The notes beneath the pieces were generated by a model. That model was not told the DNA's origin, made no database searches, and saw nothing but the letters and a program-made list of their open reading frames with translations. 60,000 bases of DNA from Owenia fusiformis (taxonomy: Eukaryota; Annelida; Polychaeta; Sabellida; Oweniidae): contig CAIIXF020000011.1 in NCBI GenBank assembly GCA_903813345.2, forward strand, positions 20,011,754-20,071,753, in the 5' to 3' direction. Positions 22,801 through 32,250 of this stretch are shown here, in pieces (position 1 is the first letter of the stretch; each line of letters opens with the position of its first letter). Both the position numbers and the translations under genes were made by a program.

Positions 22801-24119
22801 TCCTCTGATGGCATTTCGATTTTCTGTGGACCATACATCTGACAGTGTTTCATATGGTTTTGAAGTAAGTCATTTCGCATGAAGCCATGTAGACAGTAGT
22901 CGCAGAAATAACGTTTACCGTTATGCGCCGTGGTGTGGCTTAACAGACGACTCATGTCCCTAATACAGCAAAAGTGCGACGTTCTCTGATTTGAAATGAG
23001 CAGGAGGTTGACATGCGTGACTCGCCTCTGTTTAGTGATATACAGAGGAAACACTTCTTTATCATAACCGAATACGTTGACTGAAATTTGGTTGTTTGTT
23101 TCAAAAGTAGGTATATCTGTCAATTTTACTGGATATGCGATACCATCCATGTTGAGCTGGCTGGTAAAGTTCTTATATTTCGAAACTCGTTGTGGATCTT
23201 TGCGCTGTGGATAGAGGGATGATAGTACAGACCATAAGAAACATCTTTTGTCTTTGTTCTGCACATTGATAATTGTCTTTTTATTTCGTAGTTTAAAAGG
23301 TGTTGGTATATAGCTCGAACCCCGGATTGGCTTCCATCTTACCATATGAACTTTGAAACTTATGACATGATCAAGGATCCACGCACTTCCCTCACGTTGA
23401 TACTTTATGAAGGAGTCGTATATCTTTTTTATAGTTTCTTGCCACGACTCTTTCAAATCATCTGGCTTCATTGCGATATGACAATGACCCCTAAAGTGCG
23501 GCTGAGTGATTTCTGTACTTTCTTTTTTATCTTTTTTAAATTGGACTTTAATAGACGCGTACCACTTGATGCCCCCCTTCTTCTTCATTTGTTTTAGTAG
23601 AATATCCTTTATCTTGGCCTCTTTCTCCTTAAAGAAACGCAGAGGGTCAAATTTTGAAAGACCAATGGCGTTTATTTCCACTGTTTTCAATATTCCGTTT
23701 AGAGCCTCGTTCTCGAAATCGCATTCGATATCTTCAGAGGTTGACTGTGAGGGGGATGATTGGTCACTTGACGAGGTTGTTGATGTTTCCGAGTCTTCAG
23801 GAGATGTTGCTGTCGAATCCGATGTCGTACTGTCCTTAGAGGGTCCACCACCCGATTGATTAATATGTGATCTTTTATGGGTTTCCAGTTTGTCCTTCCT
23901 GTAAAACTCTTGATTACACAGATCACAATGAAATTCCGGGGGTTTATGCAGTTTTTCGTGCCTAGTTAAATTTTCCTTTCTGTTGAATACTTTCCCGCAG
24001 TGACATTGATATGTCTGATAATTAGCGTTATGTTGCAAACGTTTATGTCTTGCCAAACCAGTAGCTCGTTTATACCGTTTACCACAGTGGCAGGTGTATG
24101 TTGAATGCATGGCGGGCAT
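19880..24119 (-). CDS. Protein-primed family B DNA polymerase of the Polinton, five exons
   Basis: Exons are 24119-22388, 22296-22211, 22106-20872, 20758-20465 and 20342-19880; introns are 91, 104, 113 and 122 bp with GT-AG ends. The product is 1269 aa. It has three N-terminal C2H2 fingers (~10-30, 39-58, 65-85), a Ser/Thr-rich linker (~95-130), the family's conserved N-terminal region, and a C2HC-type finger (C406, C409, H422, C426). Exo I is YADFEA (D462, E464). An HNH/endonuclease VII-like insert follows, with CHIC at 558-561, DHDH at 572-575 and AAHNAC at 583-588; the first intron splits it. Exo II has NLKNYD (604-609) and Exo III YLKTD (751-755). Polymerase motif A is LDANNLYG (~850-857), motif B NNSVFGK (1016-1022) and motif C DTD (1113-1115). 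It would replicate the linear element from a terminal protein. The stop codon overlaps a consensus splice donor. Confidence 0.94.
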
Positions 24120-24134
24120 ATTTTTATAGGCCTA

Positions 24135-24539
24135 GCTGGAAATATATTAATCATATACGTGTAATTAATAAATGTACTTTACCACTATCACGATATTAAA
24201 TTCAACCTTATTAGAAAATGAAAATCAATAAACTGACAGATTAATATGCAGTAAGTAATAAAACATTGTTCATATCTCGAATTGTTCGATATAATATGTT
24301 TCTGTATATTAATTTAATATATGGAAACACAGTTACTCGAAGCATTGTGTGAATTATACATCTGTTTCTGATATTATATATGATTTTAAGATACATTATT
24401 AAATCTCACTTTTGAGCAACACACTGTGTGAAATAAACATTTGTTGCTCGGGTTTCTGATATTATATATGATTTTAAGATGCATAATGAAATCTCACCTT
24501 TTAGCAATGTATGCTTGATTCGTGCTCTTTATGTTTATA
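24135..24539 (-). promoter_or_regulatory. Candidate polymerase promoter, 5' UTR exon and leader intron
   Basis: On the minus strand TATAAA (24539-24534) is followed about 35 bp on by a donor-like AAAAG/GTGAGA at 24498/24497. A matching acceptor, TTTCCAG/C, lies at 24136/24135, 16 bp before the polymerase ATG. Together they suggest a 362-bp leader intron. An in-frame TAG just ahead of the ATG supports the chosen start. Without transcripts this is only a reading of consensus sites. Confidence 0.3.
24363..24505 (+). repeat. Tandem duplication upstream of the polymerase
   Basis: TTCTGATATTATATATGATT, TTAAGAT and AAATCTCAC appear twice, about 88 bp apart. Only the second unit contains the CACCTTTT that supplies the donor-like site on the minus strand; the first reads CACTTTTG. 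Confidence 0.6.
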
Positions 24540-24968
24540 CTTGTCCTACGTCTCCTCCTATTTCCTAATCATGCGCTTGTTGCATCCAGATGTGGAAATG
24601 TGGAAAGATTGCGATGTAATGTCCTTTATAATTTGGAGAAACTCCTTAAAAACTAGTTTAAACCGGTTCTGAAAAATACTAATTTTGTTCAAAAATATTC
24701 GGTCGTTTAACATTTGCATCTAGTTTGCTCTATCTAATGTCTTCTTTTGATTTAATCAATAAGGCTGCACTCGTTAACGTAGCAATCATAGCAATTGAGC
24801 CGAGAAGTATTTATAGTTATACATATTACCTGGCCAGTTAACTTACATAGAATCTTATAATCAGTATAATTGATTTAGACTTAAGGCTAAAACAAAATTA
24901 ACGTTTTAATAAATCAAACTAAACGAGGTAGTGACAGTTATGACGTGTACTAACTTTAATTAATTGTT

Positions 24969-24980
24969 TTTGGCGGGAAA
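24969..24980 (+). promoter_or_regulatory. E2F-like site TTTGGCGGGAAA
   Basis: A full match to the E2F consensus, 0.85 kb upstream of the polymerase start. The terminal repeats carry the shorter TTTGGCGGGAA. Regulation by host S-phase factors is an inference. Confidence 0.4.
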
Positions 24981-25135
24981 TTGTTAATATAGTTCTACGT
25001 ACAACATGTAAGAAATCACTCGAGTCTGTACCGGCGGGTACGGTCTTACCTATTATCGATTACCAGTCAATGACTGACGCGTTTTTATTAATTTTACTTC
25101 ACCGGCTGTCAATATTCCGTATCAAATTACCAGAA

Positions 25136-25154
25136 CCTGTACCGACGGTACAGG
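25136..25154. repeat. 19-bp perfect palindrome next to the right terminal repeat
   Basis: CCTGTACCGACGGTACAGG is symmetric about a central A. An imperfect version, CTGTACCGGCGGGTACGG, lies 111 bp further in. It is a candidate dimeric protein-binding site at the element's end. Confidence 0.6.
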
Positions 25155-25171
25155 CTTTCAAGGTTAAACGG

Positions 25172-25475
25172 GACGCGTACTGGTTTATCGATTTATTGTT
25201 TTTGGCGGGAATTCGAATAGTATCCTTACAGTAAACGTACAAACGTGGGGTAGGGCGTCCGTTACCTTAGGGCCCGAGATTCCCGAAATATGTACACGCC
25301 ACCACGCCGAGGGGGGAGGGGTGGGGTCCCCGTATGTGCCTCCCGAGCTCAGGGAGGCTCACAGATGTCCCTCCCCATTGGAGCCCATGTTAGGGAGGGT
25401 AATATGAAAAATCGTGTCCCTCCCCATAGGACTCAATGTTAAAGGTGCGTCAGAACTCTCGTTTCTGTAACTACT
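25172..25475 (-). repeat. Polinton right terminal inverted repeat (304 bp)
   Basis: Reverse complement of 16164-16467 with no difference that I can find. It ends CTGTAACTACT at 25475 and is followed by AATGAG. Confidence 0.95.
25201..25211 (+). promoter_or_regulatory. E2F-like site in right terminal repeat
   Basis: TTTGGCGGGAA, the counterpart of the left-end site at 16428-16438. Confidence 0.4.
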
Positions 25476-25481
25476 AATGAG
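25476..25481 (+). repeat. Target-site duplication AATGAG, right
   Basis: Exact copy of 16158-16163. Removing the element and one copy restores a sequence that aligns with the opposite foldback arm. Confidence 0.93.
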
Positions 25482-25730
25482 GTTCGGATAGATGTTTCAT
25501 TTCATTCCGAACAAATGATACCAAGAACAAAAGAAGTGTCTGATGTGTTTTCTAAAGCAATATAGAGAAAAGTATATATATATAATTATATGTATATATG
25601 CTATATATATATACTTCAAATTATAATGTTACCCTCCAAAAGATGACCATTAAATTGACGATGTGTAAAATTTTCAGAATGTTTTGATGACTGGTTAAAG
25701 AGAAACGCCATATCGATACCACTCCTTTGC

Positions 25731-26481
25731 AATTTTCACAGATCCAAACAGAAATTCAACATTTTGTTTAAAAACACACTGAAAACCTTTACTGCTTGCA
25801 ATGCACATTCGGTTACCACTGTAATCCTGCAGTCATATGCCTTCAAAAGAAGAAAATAATAAATTCGAATTGAGCAAAAATTTCTATTTGAAAATAACAA
25901 AAAATTAGGCCTTTATATATAATATATAATAAATTGAAAACATATAACAAATAACGAGAATAACAGTATATGTTTTATCATTGTTTAGACAAATATGCTA
26001 GCAGTGGGCTGGTGTGAACAAATTGGCCAACTTGAAATAATGATATTCCTGAAGATGATCAATTTCACTGAATTTAAGTCGATGTCATGATAGCCATTCA
26101 TCTGTTTTGAAATACAGAATGACTGATGATAGGTTATGTGTAATTCAACACAAGTACCGTGTTATTCATAGTTGTAAAATACTAAAAACTCCATCTAAAA
26201 GTTCAAACATCTTACCATCAAACGTGACTTACATCAAAGCCATGTAAATAGTTCCTAATGGATCATAAGATATGAAGAAGAAAATAGCATTGCTGATATT
26301 GAGCGTACATGTTTATTTGATTCATTTATCTTTAAATAGCCCATCTGAAAATGCACTCATCCGTCTGTAACTTTGAAAAACCATCGGGATGAAGCGTAAT
26401 ATCCATTGACTTTAAAGGACTACAAAATTACATAGAAATTGCTATATATAATGAAACCTGTTTAATCTAACCCCCCCCCCC
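25731..26481. other. Gene-free AT-rich sequence
   Basis: No gene or clear repeat. It ends in a run of twelve C at 26471-26482. Confidence 0.55.
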
Positions 26482-27497
26482 CTATCACACCAAACTAGTT
26501 CTTACCCGTTCTTGCCAGTTCTACGAAAACGTCGTAAAACGGGCTCAATCTGGCTGTGGTCGGGAAATATTTAGCTACTTCGTTCATAAACAGTCTTCAA
26601 TACGTCCATCTCGTTCGCAGTTCGTTCAGGTCGCACCACATCGGTGTGCAACGTCGTATAACGCGTCCCAAAATTCAAAATTCTAAATCACATTCACCGT
26701 CCGGGAAAGTCCATGAAGTTCGTAAACAGACCGTAGAACGTTGCAGTTACGTTCATTCAGTTCGCACACAGTTTAAAATCGATTCGGCAACGTTTTGACG
26801 ATCACCAGAAAATTTTGAGCATGCTCTAAGCATTAATGGTTGAGAAATATGGATCGAAACCAGCCATAGTTTTCTCCTGATGACCATTGTGAAATATTGT
26901 GTTTTATGGATTATGGCGACGGCTTTTGTGAATGGATGTTGACCCTTTGAAACGCCTATGGACTTGGAGACTGGATTTTATCTATCCCACATCATTTGAG
27001 ACTGAATGCTCTATCTTGTATGAGTACTTGTATCTACAACTATTTTTGAGGTTATGAGTATTGGCTATCAATTGGCTATCAATTTCTAATTTTGTCTTCA
27101 ACATGTATTGTTATGACTTCAGTATGAATGAAATGTCCCTTGGTCTTCTGGTCTTGAATTGTGATATTGGTTCTTGAATGGTGGGGGGAAAGGGGGTATT
27201 AGACATTGTTTCTTTTCACGTTAGATCATGGTTTTGGGCTATATGGGGTTTGTTTTTCTTGACTGGTATGCACTTAGAGTTTGCTTTTTCTTGCTAAGTT
27301 CCATTACAACTTTTGGTCCTTTCCCTTTGGCACTTGTGCTTATATATACTGGAGGACATACTCGTTCTAGTAGTAATTCATGAAGTTTGTAAACAGATCC
27401 CAAACGGCTCTTAGTGGGCTCTTAGTACGTCAAATCAGTTTGTGCACAGTTTAAGCCCGTTTTCGAGAACGTAGTGAGAACTAGTTTGGTGTGATAG
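26482..27497. mobile_element. ~1.0-kb nonautonomous DNA transposon, ends CTATCACACCAAACTAG
   Basis: The left end CTATCACACCAAACTAGTTC is mirrored by GAACTAGTTTGGTGTGATAG at the right end. Weaker inverted similarity continues inward (AAAACGGGCT on the left against AGCCCGTTTT on the right). The 80-codon frame at 26556-26798 has no recognisable domain. No transposase is visible. Confidence 0.7.
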
Positions 27498-28161
27498 TAA
27501 ATGTAAATACTTCAATGTTCGAAATATAATCCGAAAACTTTTGGCCAGTTCCAAGACAGTGTCTTTCGGATTATACAGATTTTTACCGTTTTTCAAGGTT
27601 TCAGAGTAGGCGTCATAAAAGATTAAACTGAATATGAAGAATCAAATGCGTGAAGTTACCCGCATTTCATTGCACTGGGGATCAACTGGAAAGGTTTCAC
27701 CATGGTCGCACTGCCTGGGTAATATTATTTGTCTTCTCGATTTAACGAGTTTATCTTTACATATCAACTCAACATTCAGAACGCGTCGGCACTTCTCGTT
27801 TTGAAATGTATTATTAGTAAATTACTTAGTTGGATATTTACACATCAAAGAAAGTAGATGACCTTCGGAACCATGAAACTATGACAACATATTTCAATGT
27901 TGTATTCAGTTTGTTGTATTTACAGAGCAGGTCGATCTTCTCGAAATGTACTTCAAACTTATATTTAGATATCTTTAGTTTTATGTCGAAATTATGCCTG
28001 TTATTGATGTATCTCTTGGGCCTCGATAATCGATACGTTGAATCAATAGATGGCATGTTCTAAAAGGTGTACTGTCAGTTTTGGAGCTACCATAAGTTTT
28101 CTTGACCAAATGTCATTATGGTATCTAGACGTCTTGAGTTTTGCTTCAAGACTTACATTCG
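27498..28161. other. Gene-free sequence
   Basis: Opposed short frames at 27830-28063 have no recognisable domain. Nothing else was seen. Confidence 0.5.
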
Positions 28162-28308
28162 ATCGCGAATGCAACTTTCGGCTTTCGGCTACCATTATCA
28201 TTAAAGTATGAGTAGTACCTGTCACTATTCCAGTCATATTTAAATGAGTTGGTCATAAAATTATAGGTTAATCCGGTAGCCGACAGCCGAAAGTTGCATT
28301 CGCGAATA
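28162..28308. mobile_element. ~147-bp MITE, ends CGCGAATGCAACTTTCGGCT
   Basis: Both termini carry CGCGAATGCAACTTTCGGCT in inverted orientation, followed by CGGCTACC. Related fragments are at 15303-15368 and 34268-34380. It has no coding capacity. Confidence 0.75.
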
Positions 28309-28468
28309 CTTAGAAAAAATACAGCCACGCATTCATGATGCAGATGTTTAAAACAAGCAATATATAGATAAACACGTATCGTTATGAGAAAAATAAATTG
28401 TATATACTTTATACGAGATGTATAAATAATTTATTTGACGCAAATTGTAAGTTTCAGGAATATTTGTT

Positions 28469-29003
28469 GGATTTACACTAGCGCGCTAAGACGTCTTAGC
28501 GTTAAAACGTTTTACAATGTAATGTAAATCCAGATTTACTCAAGAGCTCTCGGGTAAGAGCGCTTAGCGAAAACGTTTTAGGACCCTAGTCATAGCCAAG
28601 ACGTCTTAGCGTTAAAACGTTTAACAAGCGAGTGTAAATCCATCGGTTTTAGCTAAGAACTCTTAGCCCGGTTTTTGCGTTGCGCCGAACGAAACATTTG
28701 AAACTTTCCATTTACATATGTCGCATGATCCTTTATTTTGTCTTATCCCTTGTTCCCAATATCATCCCAAAATTATTGAGAAGAACTTATTTGCCTGGCG
28801 ATTTATCATAATCCTAAATCTTCCTGCTCTCTTTCATGCTTTTAACAATGCTGTCTATATCTCTAAGACGTTTTAGGAAAACAGGTGTAAACTCGATCTT
28901 ATTTCCCAAGACGTCTTGAAAGTGGTAATGTAAACTCAAATTAATTTTTCCAAAACGTTTTAGCCAAAACGTCTTGGAATGCTGCGCGTAGTGTAAATTG
29001 GGC
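28469..29003. mobile_element. Palindrome-rich nonautonomous element, ends GATTTACACTAGCGCGC
   Basis: The left terminus GATTTACACTAGCGCGC and the right terminus GCGCGTAGTGTAAATT are inverted. Inside lie three exact AAGACGTCTT palindromes (28488, 28598, 28908), three exact AAAACGTTTT palindromes (28504, 28570, 28952) and several variants. Five short phrases of the type TGTAAATCC or TGTAAACTC separate them. The first is embedded in a 16-bp perfect palindrome, GCTAAGACGTCTTAGC (28485-28500). No coding capacity; subterminal motif arrays of this kind are known in some hAT-type elements. Confidence 0.6.
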
Positions 29004-29278
29004 TATTAGTGAGCTTTTATTAGGCATTCATATGAATTTTCTTTGTCTTTTCAATAGATTATTTTTCAATAGTTGCAGCAATCCTCGATCAATTACGTTT
29101 TAAGCCCATGTTGAAAAAACATGACAGTTTCTTTGTGTCAGGGTGATAGATTCTTTGATAGCCTGGAATGTCTTGCATATTACTGCAACACTTTTAAGAA
29201 AGGTTTATGTTGACGTTTCTGCTGCAGCTGTATATTGAGCAAAGGAGGGAAAGGGATATTCAGAATGTTCTATATGCT

Positions 29279-29422
29279 TAGCCTTGCCCAAGTCGATATT
29301 TTTCATTCATCTAATCTTTAATTATTAATAAAATCAAAAAATTAAAATTTTCGCTTTTCTCATTCAAAATATTTCTCTTTTATAAACTGTATGGCGTAGT
29401 ACTTACGACTTGGGCAAGGTTA
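29279..29422. mobile_element. MITE of the TAGCCTTGCCCAAGTCG family (copy 2)
   Basis: The ends are TAGCCTTGCCCAAGTCG and CGACTTGGGCAAGGTTA. Flanks CTATATGCT and CTATATAAT resemble a decayed 9-bp target duplication. It is longer than the copy at 2579-2675 because it includes a ~45-bp block (from TTCGCTTTTCTCATTCAAAA) that also occurs near 33558. Confidence 0.7.
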
Positions 29423-32012
29423 CTATATAATATGTGATTTTAGTTCCAAGAACAAGTTGAATCAAGGAAGTACAATTATACTAATAATTAATTCTACTAA
29501 TCATTACTGGAACAATTGTTTGGAAAGGAAAATTCTCTATCAGTAATTAACAACCAATTTGAATATTCTTATTCAAAAATGTCAAGATATTTTGACAAGG
29601 TATATTTAGTACCAGATGGTAAACGTGTTTATTTACAGGATCCCAGGAGAATCTACTAATTTTTCAAATATAAACTTTTTGATCCCGACAAATGTCTACA
29701 GCCTAATTCGTCTAATTCGTCTAATATTTGGCATGCATAAGTGCCGGACAGAATCGAAATGATCACTTTTCACAGCCTAGTGAGCTTAATTATGAATCCG
29801 GGTATCCATGGGCTTTCAAGATAAACCCCGTTGGGTATCGTTTTAGGAATATATTGTGAACAGATTCATTCATACAATGAATTCAGTCATGCTTTCACTT
29901 TGGCAAAAAAATATATCTCATTATTCCCAATTGTGTTAAGTTCATTACAATCTACAGTTAAAATGTCACGGAAATGTTCAGACTGGCATTAACAGTCTAC
30001 TTTTAAAACTTAGCTAATTATTGTGAGTAGGTGAATTTGGTTTAGTATGACAAGCCGATGGCTTTCAGGGTAAGGATGGATTTGATCCCAAGGAGACAAC
30101 GTGTCTTCGTGTCTAGCCTAGTTGCCTTTAAAAAAAACATGATGGATCACCAGTTCTTAAACCAGGCAGACGTATTTATCGATTGTGAAATTCAAAATAT
30201 TGAATCGGACCCATAGTTTATTTGCTTTCAAAGAGTCGTATCATCTCTCTGTCAACAAAGTCCACGTCGTTATCATAATGGAGCTGTTACACTTAGGCCG
30301 GGTGGGCTCACCGTTTCCCATCGTGTGACTAATTTGGGGCAGACAGGGGGATGACATGAATACACAATGGGCAAAACAAATTATTTTACAAAAATATATT
30401 CACCACCAGACCTTTGTGATATACAGTCTTATTATGAAAATCGATAGCTAGATCACAACATTTGCAATCAAATCATCAAATTGGTCCACTACCTCATACT
30501 ACAATCAGATTGGTCGAAATAAGAAGCTAAAAAGTTGAAAATCAAACAAAGATTATTCGCTCAATGAAAAAAAGATAACATAAACATTCTGGTTATGACA
30601 GATAATATAAAATTAGATAAGTGTTGTTGATGATCCCACTTCAGCAAAGTAGTTTTCAGGTCTCTGGGGGTTAAACATTTTAGAATAGTATAATTTCTTT
30701 TTTTCAGAAATAATTTTCCAAGATTCTAACGGACAACAAAGGATATTAAAACTTTAAGAACCATATATTAGAGTTGTTTTTTCTAAGCAATATTGATGTC
30801 AATATTGGACAAAAGTGGGGGTGGTACTTCTTTGTTGGATTAATATAAAAACACACTTTGGAGTATTCAACTTCCCAAAAGCACTTAGTTATGGTATGTG
30901 CATTATATTTTGAAACAAAAATAGGGGTTTGTGTTCATCACTTTCATGTTTGTCCAGGGGATATCCTTAAAAGCCAAAGAAAGCTCTCCAAGGTAAACCC
31001 AAGTTTTAACAATCATGTGCATTATTGATAATCATCTAGCCTATAGGATTTCGATTACTCATTCATTTTACTTTGTACTTCAATTATTCTTGTAATACTC
31101 ATAATAAAAGACCTCAAAATGTAAGCCACGTCCCCGGTCAGAGCTGAACACAAGATTAAACCTCAAATTGAGATCAAACCTATTCGATTGCGAGCTCATC
31201 CTGCCCTGGGATTGATTTTTTCCAGCCTTGCGTTAGTTTTCCTGATCCTCGTTGCCTTTGTAGACATCAATGGCAAACAAAGTCCCATACTCATGCACTA
31301 GAATGCACTCTTTCAGCTGCATGCATATCTTGCAGTAGCTACCTAGTTTCAACTTTAGAAACGTTGTCACATCAGGGAAAGCACGTTAAGTCCATATCAT
31401 ACTCTTTGGTGATTCTATATTCCCAGATGAATGTAATAAAGGAATCAATCATAAAGACAATTTGTACAAATGAGGTCTCAATCATCAACATCAAAGTTCC
31501 ACTCTAGGTCACAAAAGCCTTCATCAGTAGTATTTCACAGTTATTTTTACGGCACCAAAAGGGACGTTTTTGGCCCACCCTTAATATATTTGGTGTTACA
31601 CAAATAAGTGTGATCATCAGTGACCTAAACGTGGGAATTCGATTTAACTTTTTTGAATGTAAATAATTCAATAGTATTGTCGTATGTGAGCTCTGTGTAG
31701 CAGCTTACTTAGTTTCATTATCAAAAGTGAGATCTTATGCCTTAGTTTATTCCTTATAGTTAATACTGGATCACGATCAGTTTTTTTCTTCACCTCACGT
31801 ATTTGATTTGTCTTATGATACCACTGTATTTTTCCATACAACAAATCCATTCAATCAACTGCTGTGGATGATATACTGTATAGCTCGTTATCAAACCCGA
31901 CAAGACAAAACTTTATTTATGTTTTTGTCAGACTAAATCATCAACGATGGACAAGATGATCTATTCCTACTGTGGGATCATTGTCTATGGCAAGTTGTTA
32001 ATAGTTGCAGGC
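29423..32012. other. 2.6 kb of gene-free sequence
   Basis: No recognisable gene, RNA or repeat boundary. GT-rich and AT-rich stretches only. Confidence 0.5.
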
Positions 32013-32250
32013 TTTGTCCACTTAAAATGCATTCGATCTCACTTGTCTTGAGGTTATCAGCCAGTCACATCCATGTCGGGATCCATGTCCGCATTCCGTT
32101 CTTTTGTCCACTTAAAATGCATTCGATCTCACTTGTCTTGAGGTTATCAGCCAGTCACATCCATGTCGGGATCCATGTCCGCATTCCGTTCTTTTGTCCA
32201 CTTAAAATGCATTCGATCTCACTTGTCTTGAGGTTATCAGCCAGTCACAT
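32013..32250 (+). repeat. 90-bp tandem repeat, about 2.6 copies
   Basis: The unit starts TTTGTCCACTTAAAATGCAT at 32013, 32103 and 32193. The copies are nearly identical, so the amplification is recent. Because 90 is a multiple of three, the array keeps an apparent open frame (32027-32302) that should not be taken as a gene. Confidence 0.9.

Larger units (their letters stand above)
24540..25171. other. Non-coding subterminal region of the Polinton, right side
   Basis: No open frame of note. It holds an E2F-like site (24969-24980) and two units starting CTGTACCG about 111 bp apart (25026 and 25137). A capsid or protease gene would normally need far more room than this. Confidence 0.7.
16164..25475 (-). 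mobile_element. Complete compact Polinton/Maverick element without capsid genes
   Basis: The 9,312-bp element has 304-bp terminal inverted repeats beginning AGTAGTTACAG and a 6-bp target duplication AATGAG. It encodes, in transcription order on the minus strand, a protein-primed family B DNA polymerase (24119-19880), an A32-like ATPase (19552-17997) and a chromodomain integrase (17937-16840). Every frame reads through once GT-AG introns of about 86-122 bp are removed. Typical animal Polintons are about 15-20 kb and also encode major and minor capsid proteins and an adenovirus-type protease; none of these is visible, and no unassigned stretch is long enough for a capsid gene. The identical terminal repeats and intact frames suggest a recent insertion. 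Confidence 0.95.
15664..25730. mobile_element. Foldback element copy B, interrupted by the Polinton
   Basis: Left part 15664-16163 and right part 25476-25730 together align with the foldback at 12172-13078. The shared blocks include GGTATCGATATGG at the left, the central CAAAGGAAACTTTGGTTGAT and TATCGATACCACTCCTTT at the right. The Polinton broke the right arm at AATGAG. The left arm keeps the unbroken counterpart CTCGTTGGAACAAAA at about 15919, which gives an internal control for the pre-insertion sequence. Confidence 0.8.

Noticed and set aside
23506-23859. Plus-strand frames opposite the polymerase
   Set aside because: They are antisense shadows of the Ser/Thr-rich linker and N-terminal region.
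24120-25171. Search for a hidden capsid or protease gene on the right side of the Polinton
   Set aside because: No frame of useful length on either strand; the stretch holds tandem duplications and short motifs only.
30053-30100. Possible tRNA-like segment
   Set aside because: Acceptor and T arms do not pair and no proper B box is present.
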